From contig JAEUUF010000019.1 of NCBI GenBank assembly GCA_016787645.1, forward strand, positions 1 to 64,000: 64,000 bases of DNA, in the 5' to 3' direction. The position numbers were made by a program, and so were the translations under genes. Under the pieces are notes generated by a model. It was not told where the DNA came from. It searched no databases and was given only the letters and a program-made list of their open reading frames with translations. The stretch is from Cyclobacteriaceae bacterium. Lineage in GTDB: Bacteria > Bacteroidota > Bacteroidia > Cytophagales > Cyclobacteriaceae. Shown here piece by piece: positions 35,734-43,125 of the stretch (position 1 is the stretch's first letter; each line of letters begins with the position of its first letter).

Positions 35734-36774
35734 ATGAAACGAAGAGATTTCATTCAACGCACCACCCTGGCAGCTGGCGCTTCGCTGGTGGCACTCCGCA
35801 CCCTGGCAGAAGGAGAACCGGAAATAGTCGGGCAGAATAACAAGCGATACCGCGTCGACACGAAATGGGTGAAGGCCGAGGCAAGCGGGTTGCCGGTCAA
35901 CGACTGCCACGAAATGGTGCAGGACGACAGCGGCCGGATCATATTGCTGACCAACGAGACGAAGAACAATGTCATCTTCTTTGATCGGAAAGGTAAACTC
36001 CTGAAAACCTGGGGGCATGAATTCCCTGGTGCTCACGGCTTAAGTATTATTGGCGCTGGCAAGGACCAGGTCTTGTTCATCACTGACACGGCACGTCACC
36101 AGTTCTACAAAGCAACTCTGGATGGCCAGATCCTGATAACCTGGGATTTTCCGCAAGTAACCGGCAAGTACACGGAAGCAAAAGAGTTCGTCCCCACTGA
36201 AACTGCCATAACAAAAAACGGCGAAGTGTACGTGGCTGACGGTTACGGCTCCCAATTCATCATTCATTACGATACGCAAGGAAAAATCAAGAACATCTTC
36301 GGCGGTCGGGGTGACCAGGAGTCCAACCTCGACAATGCCCATGGTATCTGCATTGATTACCGCACGATGCCGGAAACACTCATCATCACCGACCGCACAC
36401 GCTGCTGCTTCAAACGCTTCACCCTGGCCGGTCAATATCTTGAAACGATTGCCCTCCCTGGCGCCTGTGTCTGCCGACCGGTGATTAAGGGGGATTACCT
36501 TTATGCCGCTGTATTGCGGTCACCAGACCTCAATCACGAGAACAGCGGGTTTGTCGTTATCCTGAATAAACAAAACAAAGTCATCTCGGTCATCGGCGGA
36601 AATGAAGCCGTATATGAAGGCAATACCCTGAAGCCAATGAGTCAAACGCGGTTGGCAAATGGTGAATCGCTTTTTAAACATCCACACGATGTAATGGTAG
36701 ACGATGAAGACAACTTGTACGTCTGCCAGTGGAGTTCGGGGAAGGTGTATCCCTACAAGTTTCTGGCCGTTTAG
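35734..36774 (+). CDS. Tat-exported 6-bladed beta-propeller (NHL-repeat) protein
   Basis: A 346-residue protein. The leader MKRRDFIQRTTLAAGASLVA is a twin-arginine signal. The rest consists of repeated beta blades (DSGRIILLTNETKNNVIFFD, GQILITWDFP, NGEVYVADGYGSQFIIHYD, PHDVMVDDEDNLYVCQWSSG) of NHL type. A cysteine-rich stretch (RTRCCF, GACVCRP) could bind a metal or form disulfides. It probably binds a sugar, cofactor or partner protein in the periplasm. It sits in line with the DUF1553/DUF1501 block and is separated from it only by a repeat-filled spacer. Confidence 0.85.
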   Translation: MKRRDFIQRTTLAAGASLVALRTLAEGEPEIVGQNNKRYRVDTKWVKAEASGLPVNDCHEMVQDDSGRIILLTNETKNNVIFFDRKGKLLKTWGHEFPGAHGLSIIGAGKDQVLFITDTARHQFYKATLDGQILITWDFPQVTGKYTEAKEFVPTETAITKNGEVYVADGYGSQFIIHYDTQGKIKNIFGGRGDQESNLDNAHGICIDYRTMPETLIITDRTRCCFKRFTLAGQYLETIALPGACVCRPVIKGDYLYAAVLRSPDLNHENSGFVVILNKQNKVISVIGGNEAVYEGNTLKPMSQTRLANGESLFKHPHDVMVDDEDNLYVCQWSSGKVYPYKFLAV

Positions 36775-36775
36775 C

Positions 36776-36799
36776 CCTTCGCGCCTTTGCGTCTTAGCG
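36776..36799 (+). repeat. CCTTNGCG octamer repeat, three units
   Basis: CCTTCGCG CCTTTGCG TCTTAGCG, starting 2 bases after the stop of the propeller gene. Same unit and orientation as the two other arrays of this family. Confidence 0.75.
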
Positions 36800-36871
36800 G
36801 TTAGTACCTTACTCAACCAGAGGTGCTAACGTAATTACTTGGTAACTTGCTTGAGCCAAATAATCCTTCTC

Positions 36872-38482
36872 ATGATCCGCATTGCTACCTTCCTGCCCCT
36901 GCTCCTTTTACTCAACATCGCGGCATTTACCCAAACGCAGAAACTTGCTGTCTTTAATGTAAAAGATTACGGGGCCACCGGCAAAAAGATGCCCAGCGCG
37001 CAAGTGGCCATTCAGAAAGCCATCGACGCCTGTGCCGCGGCGGGTGGCGGCATGGTTTACCTTCCACCGGGTGAATATTCCTCGGGCACGCTGACCCTGA
37101 AGAGTCACGTGCGTTTCCACATCGAAGCCGGTGCGACGCTCTACTCCATCAAGGAAAAGAGTGCCTTTGGTAATGACCCGCTAAAAGAAGCCTTGATCTT
37201 TGCCGATGGCGCCGAGAACATTTCCATCGAAGGAAGAGGAATAGTCAATGGCCAGGGTCAATACGAGTGGCGACTCAACGACATCGAAGATGACTTCATA
37301 CGACCCAACCTCGACCAGATGGTGGCTCTTGGCAAACCGCTGCTTCGCTCCTTCCCTAAAAAGGATCAGTTCGGTAAACTGGTGCTCCTGCTTCGCTGCA
37401 AGGATGTACGCATCACCGGGCTTTCCTTCATCGATTCTCCCAGCTGGACAATCCACCCGTACGCGTGCGAGCGCATCACCATCGATGGCATCTACATTCG
37501 TTCTAGCCTGAAAGACGGTGTGTGGGCCGACGGCATCGATCCCGACGGCTGCAAAGATGTGCGGATCAGCAACTGCACCATCGAAACCGGGGATGACGCA
37601 CTGGTGTTCTACAGCATGAATTGGTATGGACCAGCTCTCCCTTGCGAAAACATCACGGTTACCAACTGCCGCCTGACCTCCAGTTCGAGCGCTATCAAAT
37701 TCTGTGACGGCAACATGAACGCCATCCGGAACGTAACCATCGACAACTGCGTGATTCGCGGCTCCAACCGCGGGATTGCCTTTATGAACTTCGATGGTGG
37801 CGAAGTAAGCGACGTCGTCCTCTCCAACCTCACGGTGGAGTGCATACGTAACGATTGGTTTTGGTGGGGCGATGGGGATCCGCTGCATTTCAATATCAAG
37901 CGCCGCAGCGAGGTACATAAGAGCATCAAACCTGAAAACGACAAAAATCCGGCGGGCAAGATCCGACGTGTACTTATCACCAACGTAATCGCCCGTGGCT
38001 TTGGCTCCAGCATCTGCAACGGTCATCCCGATAGCTGGCTCGAAGACATAACGCTGAACAACGTAAAACTTACCATGGCCCATGACCCTTCAGCTCCCTA
38101 CGACAAGGCGCGGACCGCACTGGTATTCAAACAAGTCAGAAACCTAAAGATGAAAGACGTGGAGATCACCTGGGAAAAGCCCGGTTATGACAAATGGGAA
38201 AGCGCCCTGGTGCTGGAGGAGGTGGATGGTCTGCAAATTGATCGCTTCTCTGGCATCGCCGGCCAACCCAAGCATCCCACCATCCTTCTCAACCAGGTCG
38301 AACATGGGACTATACGCAACTCCGCTGTGCCCGACGTCACCGAGACCTTTCTCCAATTCACCGGGGGCCGGACAAAAGGCATCCTGCTTCAGGGTAATGA
38401 TTTCCGCAATGCACGGAATCCGTTTCTTTTTGACTCCGGGCTGATTGGTGCACAGATCAAGAGTGAGGGGAATGTGAAATAA
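36872..38482 (+). CDS. Glycoside hydrolase family 28 (polygalacturonase-like), secreted
   Basis: A 536-residue right-handed beta-helix enzyme with signal peptide (MIRIATFLPLLLLLNIAAFT). GH28 marks: VFNVKDYGATG at the start of the helix, the D220GID223 element (VWADGIDPDGCKDV), the acidic pair Asp241-Asp242 (ETGDDALVFYS), IKFCDGNMNAIRNV and GSNRGIAFMN. It should hydrolyse galacturonan or a related uronic-acid polymer; the exact linkage is not predictable. The ATG at 36872 gives the signal peptide; an upstream TTG in frame is not credible. It gives the block a polysaccharide-degrading member. Confidence 0.92.
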   Translation: MIRIATFLPLLLLLNIAAFTQTQKLAVFNVKDYGATGKKMPSAQVAIQKAIDACAAAGGGMVYLPPGEYSSGTLTLKSHVRFHIEAGATLYSIKEKSAFGNDPLKEALIFADGAENISIEGRGIVNGQGQYEWRLNDIEDDFIRPNLDQMVALGKPLLRSFPKKDQFGKLVLLLRCKDVRITGLSFIDSPSWTIHPYACERITIDGIYIRSSLKDGVWADGIDPDGCKDVRISNCTIETGDDALVFYSMNWYGPALPCENITVTNCRLTSSSSAIKFCDGNMNAIRNVTIDNCVIRGSNRGIAFMNFDGGEVSDVVLSNLTVECIRNDWFWWGDGDPLHFNIKRRSEVHKSIKPENDKNPAGKIRRVLITNVIARGFGSSICNGHPDSWLEDITLNNVKLTMAHDPSAPYDKARTALVFKQVRNLKMKDVEITWEKPGYDKWESALVLEEVDGLQIDRFSGIAGQPKHPTILLNQVEHGTIRNSAVPDVTETFLQFTGGRTKGILLQGNDFRNARNPFLFDSGLIGAQIKSEGNVK

Positions 38483-38520
38483 TACACTGCAATGGACATC
38501 AACCTACTAGCCACAAAACA

Positions 38521-38916
38521 CTAAGCCGCTTTCTTCCCATTCTGCAGGAAGCCTTCGCCAATCCACCGATCCAACTTTCTTGAAGCCTCTTCCTTCCGGC
38601 AACGAAGCTCAAGCTTGGCCATATGATCGAGGTAAGGATCATAAATTTCTTCCACGCTGAGATGAGCAAGGTAGTTCTTGATCTCGCGGCGGAGGGCGTC
38701 CCCCAAGGCAGCCGGCGACGGTCGATATAGACCAGTCACCGGGCTGCTGAGGCCCCGACTACTCATCGGGGCGGGACAACCACTAACCTTAGTGTATTCT
38801 TCGATGCGGCTTTCCAGCTCGCAGTCAATGGCGTTGGCCGTAATGAACAAGGAAGCCTGGTCAATGAGCCAATCCAGGTCCAGCAGGGCAGTTTCGGGAG
38901 CAAGGGCGTCGGTCAT
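38521..38916 (-). CDS. Hypothetical protein with an in-frame hairpin segment
   Basis: About 131 residues, mostly helical and charged, cytoplasmic; no family recognised. The ATG at 38916 is preferred over a TTG nine codons upstream. Residues about 45-70 (SGCPAPMSSRGLSSPVTG) are Pro/Ser/Gly-rich, unlike the rest, and are encoded by a DNA palindrome (38753-38771) with flanking G+C-rich sequence. This looks like a small mobile palindrome read in frame as a linker. The C-terminal part (EIKNYLAHLSVEEIYDPYLDHMAKL) is well formed, so the gene is probably still expressed. Confidence 0.6.
   Translation of the reverse strand: MTDALAPETALLDLDWLIDQASLFITANAIDCELESRIEEYTKVSGCPAPMSSRGLSSPVTGLYRPSPAALGDALRREIKNYLAHLSVEEIYDPYLDHMAKLELRCRKEEASRKLDRWIGEGFLQNGKKAA
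38753..38771. repeat. Palindrome CCCCGA-N7-TCGGGG inside a coding sequence
   Basis: CCCCGA (38753-38758) and TCGGGG (38766-38771) with loop CTACTCA. It sits in the middle of the small hypothetical gene without breaking its frame. Confidence 0.6.
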
Positions 38917-39011
38917 AACGGTGTTGTTTGTTTTGTGGAACAAACCTAGGGCACGGGAGTGACAGGCTGTGTCGCAAGGAAGAAAAGGGTCCAGGCTAGT
39001 CCACCTTCCGG

Positions 39012-39090
39012 TCCGCCATAACGCCAGCGAAGGCGGAAGCTATGGCGAAGGCGGGGTCAGGGGTCGGGGGTCAGGGATCAGGGATCAGGG
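39012..39090 (+). repeat. Solo nested-module palindrome followed by G-rich heptamers
   Basis: TCCGCC (39012-39017) and GGCGGA (39032-39037) form a palindrome like the small module found inside several hairpin repeats, followed by a partial second copy (CTATGGCGAAGGCGG). From 39053 to 39090 come six G runs in heptamer-like units (GGGTCAG, GGATCAG), matching the array at 5947-5982. The stretch lies upstream of the alpha/beta hydrolase gene. Confidence 0.65.
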
Positions 39091-39176
39091 AACTTCCCTT
39101 CCATTAGGAATTGCCGGGTCGAATAACAACAGGAATTTTCATTAGCTTTTGTCATTCAAATGCTTACCAGAAACCT

Positions 39177-40121
39177 ATGATTAAGAACCTGGCCATCTTC
39201 ATCCTTTCCCTGATCGCTGCTGCCTGTTCACCGCGGCAGGATTCCGATCAGGAAACGATCAACAAAGACGATGCCTTCCGCGCTTCCATCAAAACGGGCG
39301 CCTTTGTTAAACTTAGCACTGGCTACACGTATTATGAGTTTGCCAACCCTGCAGCCGACACGCTCCTCGTCATGGTTCACGGTTTCTCAGTGCCTTCCTA
39401 TATCTGGGACTCAACCTTCAATGCTGCTGTGAAACGCGGCTACGCGACCCTCCGCTATGATACCTACGGCCGGGGCTATTCCGACAACCCCGACGTAGTC
39501 TACGACGTGGCTTTGTTCTCCCAACAACTCAGCGAACTGCTCGATTCCCTCCATATCAACAGGCCCGCCAACCTGATGGGCCTTTCGGATGGCGGCCGCA
39601 CCATCACCGCCTTTGCCTTCCAGTATCCGCAACGCGTACGCTACCTGATTTACGTCGACGCGGCTGGTTTTGAAAACCTCCCTCCGAAAGACAGCACCGC
39701 TTCACTGATGGTCACCGAAGAAGAGATCCATGCATTCAAACAAAGCGAGCGCTACCAGACCATGGCATCCGGACAACTTGGCGATTTCCTTGACAGCACC
39801 CGCTTCCGGGGATGGGACAAGAAATACCAGGAGGTGATGAAATACAAAGGCTTTGTCCGGGCGCTCATCTCCACCAACAAGCACCGATCAAATCTCGAGA
39901 ATGAACACCGGCGCATCGCCGCCAGCGGCATCCCCGTTATCGCTTTTTGGGGCGAACATGATAAGGTAGTCAAACTCGAAGACATCCGCGCCAACCTTGT
40001 GGACCGGCTCCCTGATGCAGAACTTTTCGTGATTCCCAAAGCAGGGCACTTGCCTCATATGGAGCAAGCGGCCATGTTCAATTCCATTTTGTTTGACCAG
40101 GTAATCTGCTGCGAAAGGTAG
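39177..40121 (+). CDS. Alpha/beta hydrolase, lipoprotein
   Basis: A 314-residue hydrolase exported as a lipoprotein (lipid Cys17 in LSLIAAAC). Alpha/beta-hydrolase marks: LLVMVHGFSVPSYIW with the oxyanion HG (68-69), RGYSDNP, nucleophile Ser137 in GLSDG, the acidic residue in FWGEHDKVVKLED, and His291 in AGHLPHME. Likely an esterase or similar; the substrate is unknown. The ATG at 39177 gives the signal peptide. A heptamer repeat follows after the stop. Confidence 0.9.
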   Translation: MIKNLAIFILSLIAAACSPRQDSDQETINKDDAFRASIKTGAFVKLSTGYTYYEFANPAADTLLVMVHGFSVPSYIWDSTFNAAVKRGYATLRYDTYGRGYSDNPDVVYDVALFSQQLSELLDSLHINRPANLMGLSDGGRTITAFAFQYPQRVRYLIYVDAAGFENLPPKDSTASLMVTEEEIHAFKQSERYQTMASGQLGDFLDSTRFRGWDKKYQEVMKYKGFVRALISTNKHRSNLENEHRRIAASGIPVIAFWGEHDKVVKLEDIRANLVDRLPDAELFVIPKAGHLPHMEQAAMFNSILFDQVICCER

Positions 40122-40129
40122 TAGCCAAA

Positions 40130-40158
40130 AGCCTTTAGCTTTCAGCCTTCAGCCCTTC
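40130..40158 (+). repeat. AGCYTTY heptamer repeat
   Basis: AGCCTTT AGCTTTC AGCCTTC AGCCCTTC between the hydrolase and the WYL regulator. The same unit recurs at 44603-44636 on the same strand. Confidence 0.65.
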
Positions 40159-40165
40159 GAAGCAG

Positions 40166-40173
40166 TATCTTTG
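40166..40173 (+). promoter_or_regulatory. Candidate -7 box of the WYL regulator gene
   Basis: TATCTTTG matches TAnnTTTG. It overlaps a TTG at 40171, which argues that translation begins at the GTG at 40192 instead. Confidence 0.4.
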
Positions 40174-40191
40174 CTAAAGTCCATCGACCCC

Positions 40192-41115
40192 GTGAAAAAA
40201 ACGAATTCAGAAGACGACAGCATCATTCCACAAGCCAAGATGCTCCGCGTATTCAGGCTCATCGCTTTACTCAAAAGCGGCCACTGGACGATCGCCCAGC
40301 TTGCTTCGCGTCTTGACATGAACCGCCGTAGCATCTACCGCTACCTCCATCTCCTCGAAGCGATCGATTTCAATGTCGACAAGGATTTCCAGGATCGGTA
40401 TTTCATCTTCACTTCGGAAGAAGAATCCGCCAACACGCAATTCACGATCGACGAGATGAACGTACTCAAGCAACTCGTCAAGTCGGAAATCTCCCGCAAT
40501 GCGTTAAAGGCATCATTGTTAAAGAAACTGTCGTTGAACTCCGAGATGGACACCATGCCGGCGCTTATCATCAAAGCCCGCAATGGAAAGATGGTGGAAT
40601 TGTTGTCCGGAGCCATCAAGAACAAAAAACAGGTAATACTTTCAAGCTACCACAGTGCCAACAGCAGCGATGTCCGAGACCGCCTCATTGAGCCCATTGC
40701 TTTTGGTGACGATTACCAAACCGTGTTGGCCCTGGATGTGAAAGACAAGTCCTGTAAACAGTTCAAACTCGAGCGGATCGGTGAGGTCGTCGTTCGTACG
40801 GAAAACTTCCAGTTCGAAAAGTACCACGAGAAAAACACCACCGACATTTTCGGTATGACGGGCAGCACGGCAACAATGATCACCCTGAAATTAAAAATGC
40901 GTGCTTACCTCCTCCTCCGCGAAGAGTTCCCGTTGGCCATCCCCTACCTGGAAAAATTAGAAACCGGCGAGTACCAATTCTATGGGCCGGTGAAGAGTTT
41001 CGAGGGCGTAGGTCGTTTCGTTATGGGCCTCGCCGATGCCATAGAAATTGTAGCCCCTGGGGAGTTCAAAGATTTTGTGCGAGAAAAGCTATCCGCCCTT
41101 CGGACCAGAAAGTAG
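40192..41115 (+). CDS. WYL-domain transcriptional regulator
   Basis: About 307 residues starting at GTG 40192 (MKKTNSEDD). The N-terminal winged helix is of the DeoR/HTH_11 type (MLRVFRLIALLKSG, IAQLASRLDMNRRSIYRYL). The WYL domain follows from about residue 140 (KKQVILSSYHSANS, IEPIAFGDDYQTVLALD, KQFKLERIGEVVV); the usual WYL triad is replaced by other residues. WYL domains sense nucleic-acid or nucleotide ligands in several regulators. Target unknown; no defence genes are adjacent here. The end of the gene is followed by a repeat cluster. Confidence 0.9.
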   Translation: MKKTNSEDDSIIPQAKMLRVFRLIALLKSGHWTIAQLASRLDMNRRSIYRYLHLLEAIDFNVDKDFQDRYFIFTSEEESANTQFTIDEMNVLKQLVKSEISRNALKASLLKKLSLNSEMDTMPALIIKARNGKMVELLSGAIKNKKQVILSSYHSANSSDVRDRLIEPIAFGDDYQTVLALDVKDKSCKQFKLERIGEVVVRTENFQFEKYHEKNTTDIFGMTGSTATMITLKLKMRAYLLLREEFPLAIPYLEKLETGEYQFYGPVKSFEGVGRFVMGLADAIEIVAPGEFKDFVREKLSALRTRK

Positions 41116-41124
41116 ACCCACCCC

Positions 41125-41226
41125 ACTCAAATTTCCCCCCTTTCCGTCCTACTCAAATTTCCCCCCTCTCCGTCCTACGGAGTGGGGCCGGCCTGCATGC
41201 CGTAACTTAGTGAAGGGGGTGAGGTG
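41125..41226 (+). repeat. Hairpin repeat with 26-base left duplication and nested module
   Basis: A 26-base segment (ACTCAAATTTCCCCCC then TTTCCGTCCT) occurs twice in tandem (41125-41150 and 41151-41176, one base different). The second continues as a hairpin repeat with loop TCCTA, then a nested GCCGTAACTTAGTGAAG module and the GGGGGTGAGGTG tail. It forms the 3' end of the minus-strand GNAT gene. Confidence 0.85.
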
Positions 41227-41711
41227 CGTAGATACAAGGGAAGTCTCAACCTCCTGGACAACTCCTCCGCGCCAATCTTCCCCTCCTCACTAAAAGTCCA
41301 CACAAACAATGCCTTGATCGGATGGTCCCGGCGTATGGCCTCGGCAGCATTCAGGGCTAGATTCTTCATAATGCCCTTACGCCGGTATTCCTCCAGCACC
41401 ATGGCCGAACATAAATACAAGGCATCATAGGTTGTGTTGAGCGGGGTCTTCTCGTACAATTCACGTTCCGTGATATCTCCCTTGAGAAACAGGTTCATTA
41501 GTTCGAAGGTGGTCGGAATCACCAGCAGCCATGCCACCGGCCCATTTCCATCATCCTGTGCTGAAACAGTCGCAGGATGAATTATTCGAAGGTGCTCCAA
41601 TACCTGCTCATTAATGTCCAACTGGTTCGGATCACTCCGCGAAGCGAACACCTCATCGGCAAGCTGAAGCATCCGCTCGAAATTACTCTTTCCCATATTT
41701 CGCGATTTCAT
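41175..41711 (-). CDS. GNAT-like N-acetyltransferase, C-terminus encoded by the repeat
   Basis: About 178 residues. The acetyl-CoA binding motif is ALYLCSAMVLEEYRRKGIMK (about 97-116, with RRKGIM as the pyrophosphate loop). The last residues, from about RTSPPSLSYGMQAGP onward, are read from the hairpin repeat at 41155-41226, so the natural C-terminus was probably lost or replaced. The gene is bracketed by repeat copies on both sides, like a cassette. GNAT assignment rests on this motif alone; the substrate is unknown. Confidence 0.65.
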   Translation of the reverse strand: MKSRNMGKSNFERMLQLADEVFASRSDPNQLDINEQVLEHLRIIHPATVSAQDDGNGPVAWLLVIPTTFELMNLFLKGDITERELYEKTPLNTTYDALYLCSAMVLEEYRRKGIMKNLALNAAEAIRRDHPIKALFVWTFSEEGKIGAEELSRRLRLPLYLRTSPPSLSYGMQAGPTP

Positions 41712-41712
41712 C

Positions 41713-41787
41713 CTCCCCCTGTCCGTCCTACGGAGAGCGGGCTGGCCTGCCTGCCGTAACTTTAGTGAAGGCAGGGGGGGTGAGTTG
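41713..41787 (+). repeat. Hairpin repeat copy with nested CCTGCCT...AGGCAGG module
   Basis: A copy with loop TCCTA and mismatches in the stem starts 2 bases beyond the GNAT start codon. The nested module is complete here (CCTGCCT, loop with GTAACTTTAGTGA, AGGCAGG), followed by a GGGGGGTGAGTTG tail. Confidence 0.85.
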
Positions 41788-41790
41788 CGC

Positions 41791-42225
41791 TCAGCTCAAC
41801 CAACCCTTCTTCCCTGCATCACTGGAAAACCAAAACAAGTAAGCGCCTATGGCTACCACCAACAATGGCATGACCATACGGGATGCCCCGGTTATTGGAT
41901 TGGCACTAATGAAGAAAGCGTGAACCATTTGCACAAGGATACCGGCTAGCGATACGACAAATACGGTCGTGGCTGCTTTCTTCCGGAGCAACAAAAGCAC
42001 GGAACCCAGTACACCACCCCAAACGGCGATAGCAAAGGCTGCCGTCGCCCAAACGGGGATATCCGTGTACATGGCACGTTCAGCTTCCGGCATGGCCTGA
42101 AGTGTTTCAGCACTCATGGTCACCTGCATGAGATAGGCAACAGCGCCAAGACAGTTCCAGACAAGCGCTACTGCGCTGATCACCCAAAATGAGGTGGGGA
42201 GTTTGGTAGTTGATGATTCAGTCAT
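41791..42225 (-). CDS. Four-helix membrane protein, hypothetical
   Basis: A 144-residue protein with four predicted membrane helices (about 13-33, 60-80, 87-105 and 117-133) and small loops. The first loop holds LQAMPEAERAMYTDIPVW, a pattern often seen in small Bacteroidota membrane proteins sometimes labelled sugar transporter; I do not support that function. It lies 62 bases downstream of the XRE regulator on the same strand and could share its transcript. Confidence 0.75.
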   Translation of the reverse strand: MTESSTTKLPTSFWVISAVALVWNCLGAVAYLMQVTMSAETLQAMPEAERAMYTDIPVWATAAFAIAVWGGVLGSVLLLLRKKAATTVFVVSLAGILVQMVHAFFISANPITGASRMVMPLLVVAIGAYLFWFSSDAGKKGWLS

Positions 42226-42287
42226 GTTGTTTTTGGTTTGTGAGTTAATGAACGTACATAAAATTCTTGACAGTTACGATACATAGT

Positions 42288-42488
42288 TTAGTCGGAAGAC
42301 TCCAGGAAGAAAACATCCTCCACCTTCTTACCAAATACGCGGGCAATTTTTATGGCCAGGGCTGTAGAGGGGATATATTTTCCTGCCTCCATCGCATTGA
42401 TGGTCTGCCGGGAGACTTTTACCCGTTGGGCCAGTTCCTCCTGTGTAATGTTGAGGATAGCCCGCTCCACCCGGATATTATTTTGCAT
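42288..42488 (-). CDS. XRE-family transcriptional regulator, small
   Basis: A 66-residue helix-turn-helix protein of the XRE/Cro type similar in size to YozG-like regulators: RVERAILNITQEELAQRV then VSRQTINAMEAGKY, the recognition helix, and STALAIKIARVFG. Its start overlaps the upstream membrane-protein gene by 11 bases, so the two are translationally linked. Such pairs commonly regulate themselves, and a perfect palindrome lies upstream of the operon. Confidence 0.9.
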   Translation of the reverse strand: MQNNIRVERAILNITQEELAQRVKVSRQTINAMEAGKYIPSTALAIKIARVFGKKVEDVFFLESSD

Positions 42489-42927
42489 GGGACTTCCGCT
42501 TTGGATTATAGGCGAAGTGGAGCATGTAGTTAAACCGGAGGGTAAAGAAGACCAGGATGGTAAACATGTTGTAGACCATCACATCAAAGAACTTTGATTC
42601 ATAAACAAATAAAATGGCTACCGCCAGCAATCCGTAATTCACATACACGGCCCACTGCAGCGAATCGAGACGTACCTTCATCACCCACTCGTCTTCTACT
42701 TTTTCCTCCGTGAAGGCAATCAGGAAGAGAGAAGCCATGACGCAGATTGCCGCCAGCTCGTCAGTCAGGTTATTCTTGCCGAGTATGTGAAATCCCACGC
42801 CGGAGGCTTCAAACCCCGGAATTTCAAAGTTTGCATACAGCACCAGAAGGCCCAGCGCCAACGAAGGCACAAAAGCTATCCACCCAACCCTCTTCAGAAA
42901 ATGAGGCAACAGGTAATTCGATTTCAT
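42478..42927 (-). CDS. Four-helix membrane protein paired with XRE regulator
   Basis: A 149-residue membrane protein with four predicted helices (about 13-33, 59-72, 90-110 and 113-132), no recognised catalytic motif. First gene of a two-gene unit with the overlapping XRE regulator. Similar membrane protein plus small XRE pairs are frequent in Bacteroidota and Firmicutes; the role is unknown. The charged segment FTEEKVEDEWVMKVRLD between the second and third helices could contact the regulator. Confidence 0.75.
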   Translation of the reverse strand: MKSNYLLPHFLKRVGWIAFVPSLALGLLVLYANFEIPGFEASGVGFHILGKNNLTDELAAICVMASLFLIAFTEEKVEDEWVMKVRLDSLQWAVYVNYGLLAVAILFVYESKFFDVMVYNMFTILVFFTLRFNYMLHFAYNPKRKSHAK

Positions 42928-42951
42928 ATAGTCATTCCGTTAAGTATGATG

Positions 42952-43000
42952 AGTATACGGTATACTTGTCTTTTTGTTAAGTTAACTTTACATTTTGTAA
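42952..43000. promoter_or_regulatory. Palindromic candidate operator region of the XRE operon
   Basis: A perfect palindrome AGTATAC-G-GTATACT at 42952-42966 lies 25 bases before the membrane-protein ATG. Nearby are AGTTAACT and TTACA-TTT-TGTAA (42988-43000). The segment TATACTTGTCTTT occurs twice (from 42961 and again from about 43015). The arrangement fits autoregulation by the XRE protein. Confidence 0.5.
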
Positions 43001-43125
43001 GAAAGAAATATGCATATACTTGTCTTTCAGATAATTACAAATTTTTCCACTATCCAGCCAGTTCCTTGAACCCAACCCCTGGACCATTTTTTCCGTAACT
43101 TTCAACTTCAATTTTATTCTCCTTC

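Noticed and set aside
37181-38083. Open frame of 300 codons on the minus strand
   Set aside because: Antisense to the GH28 gene.
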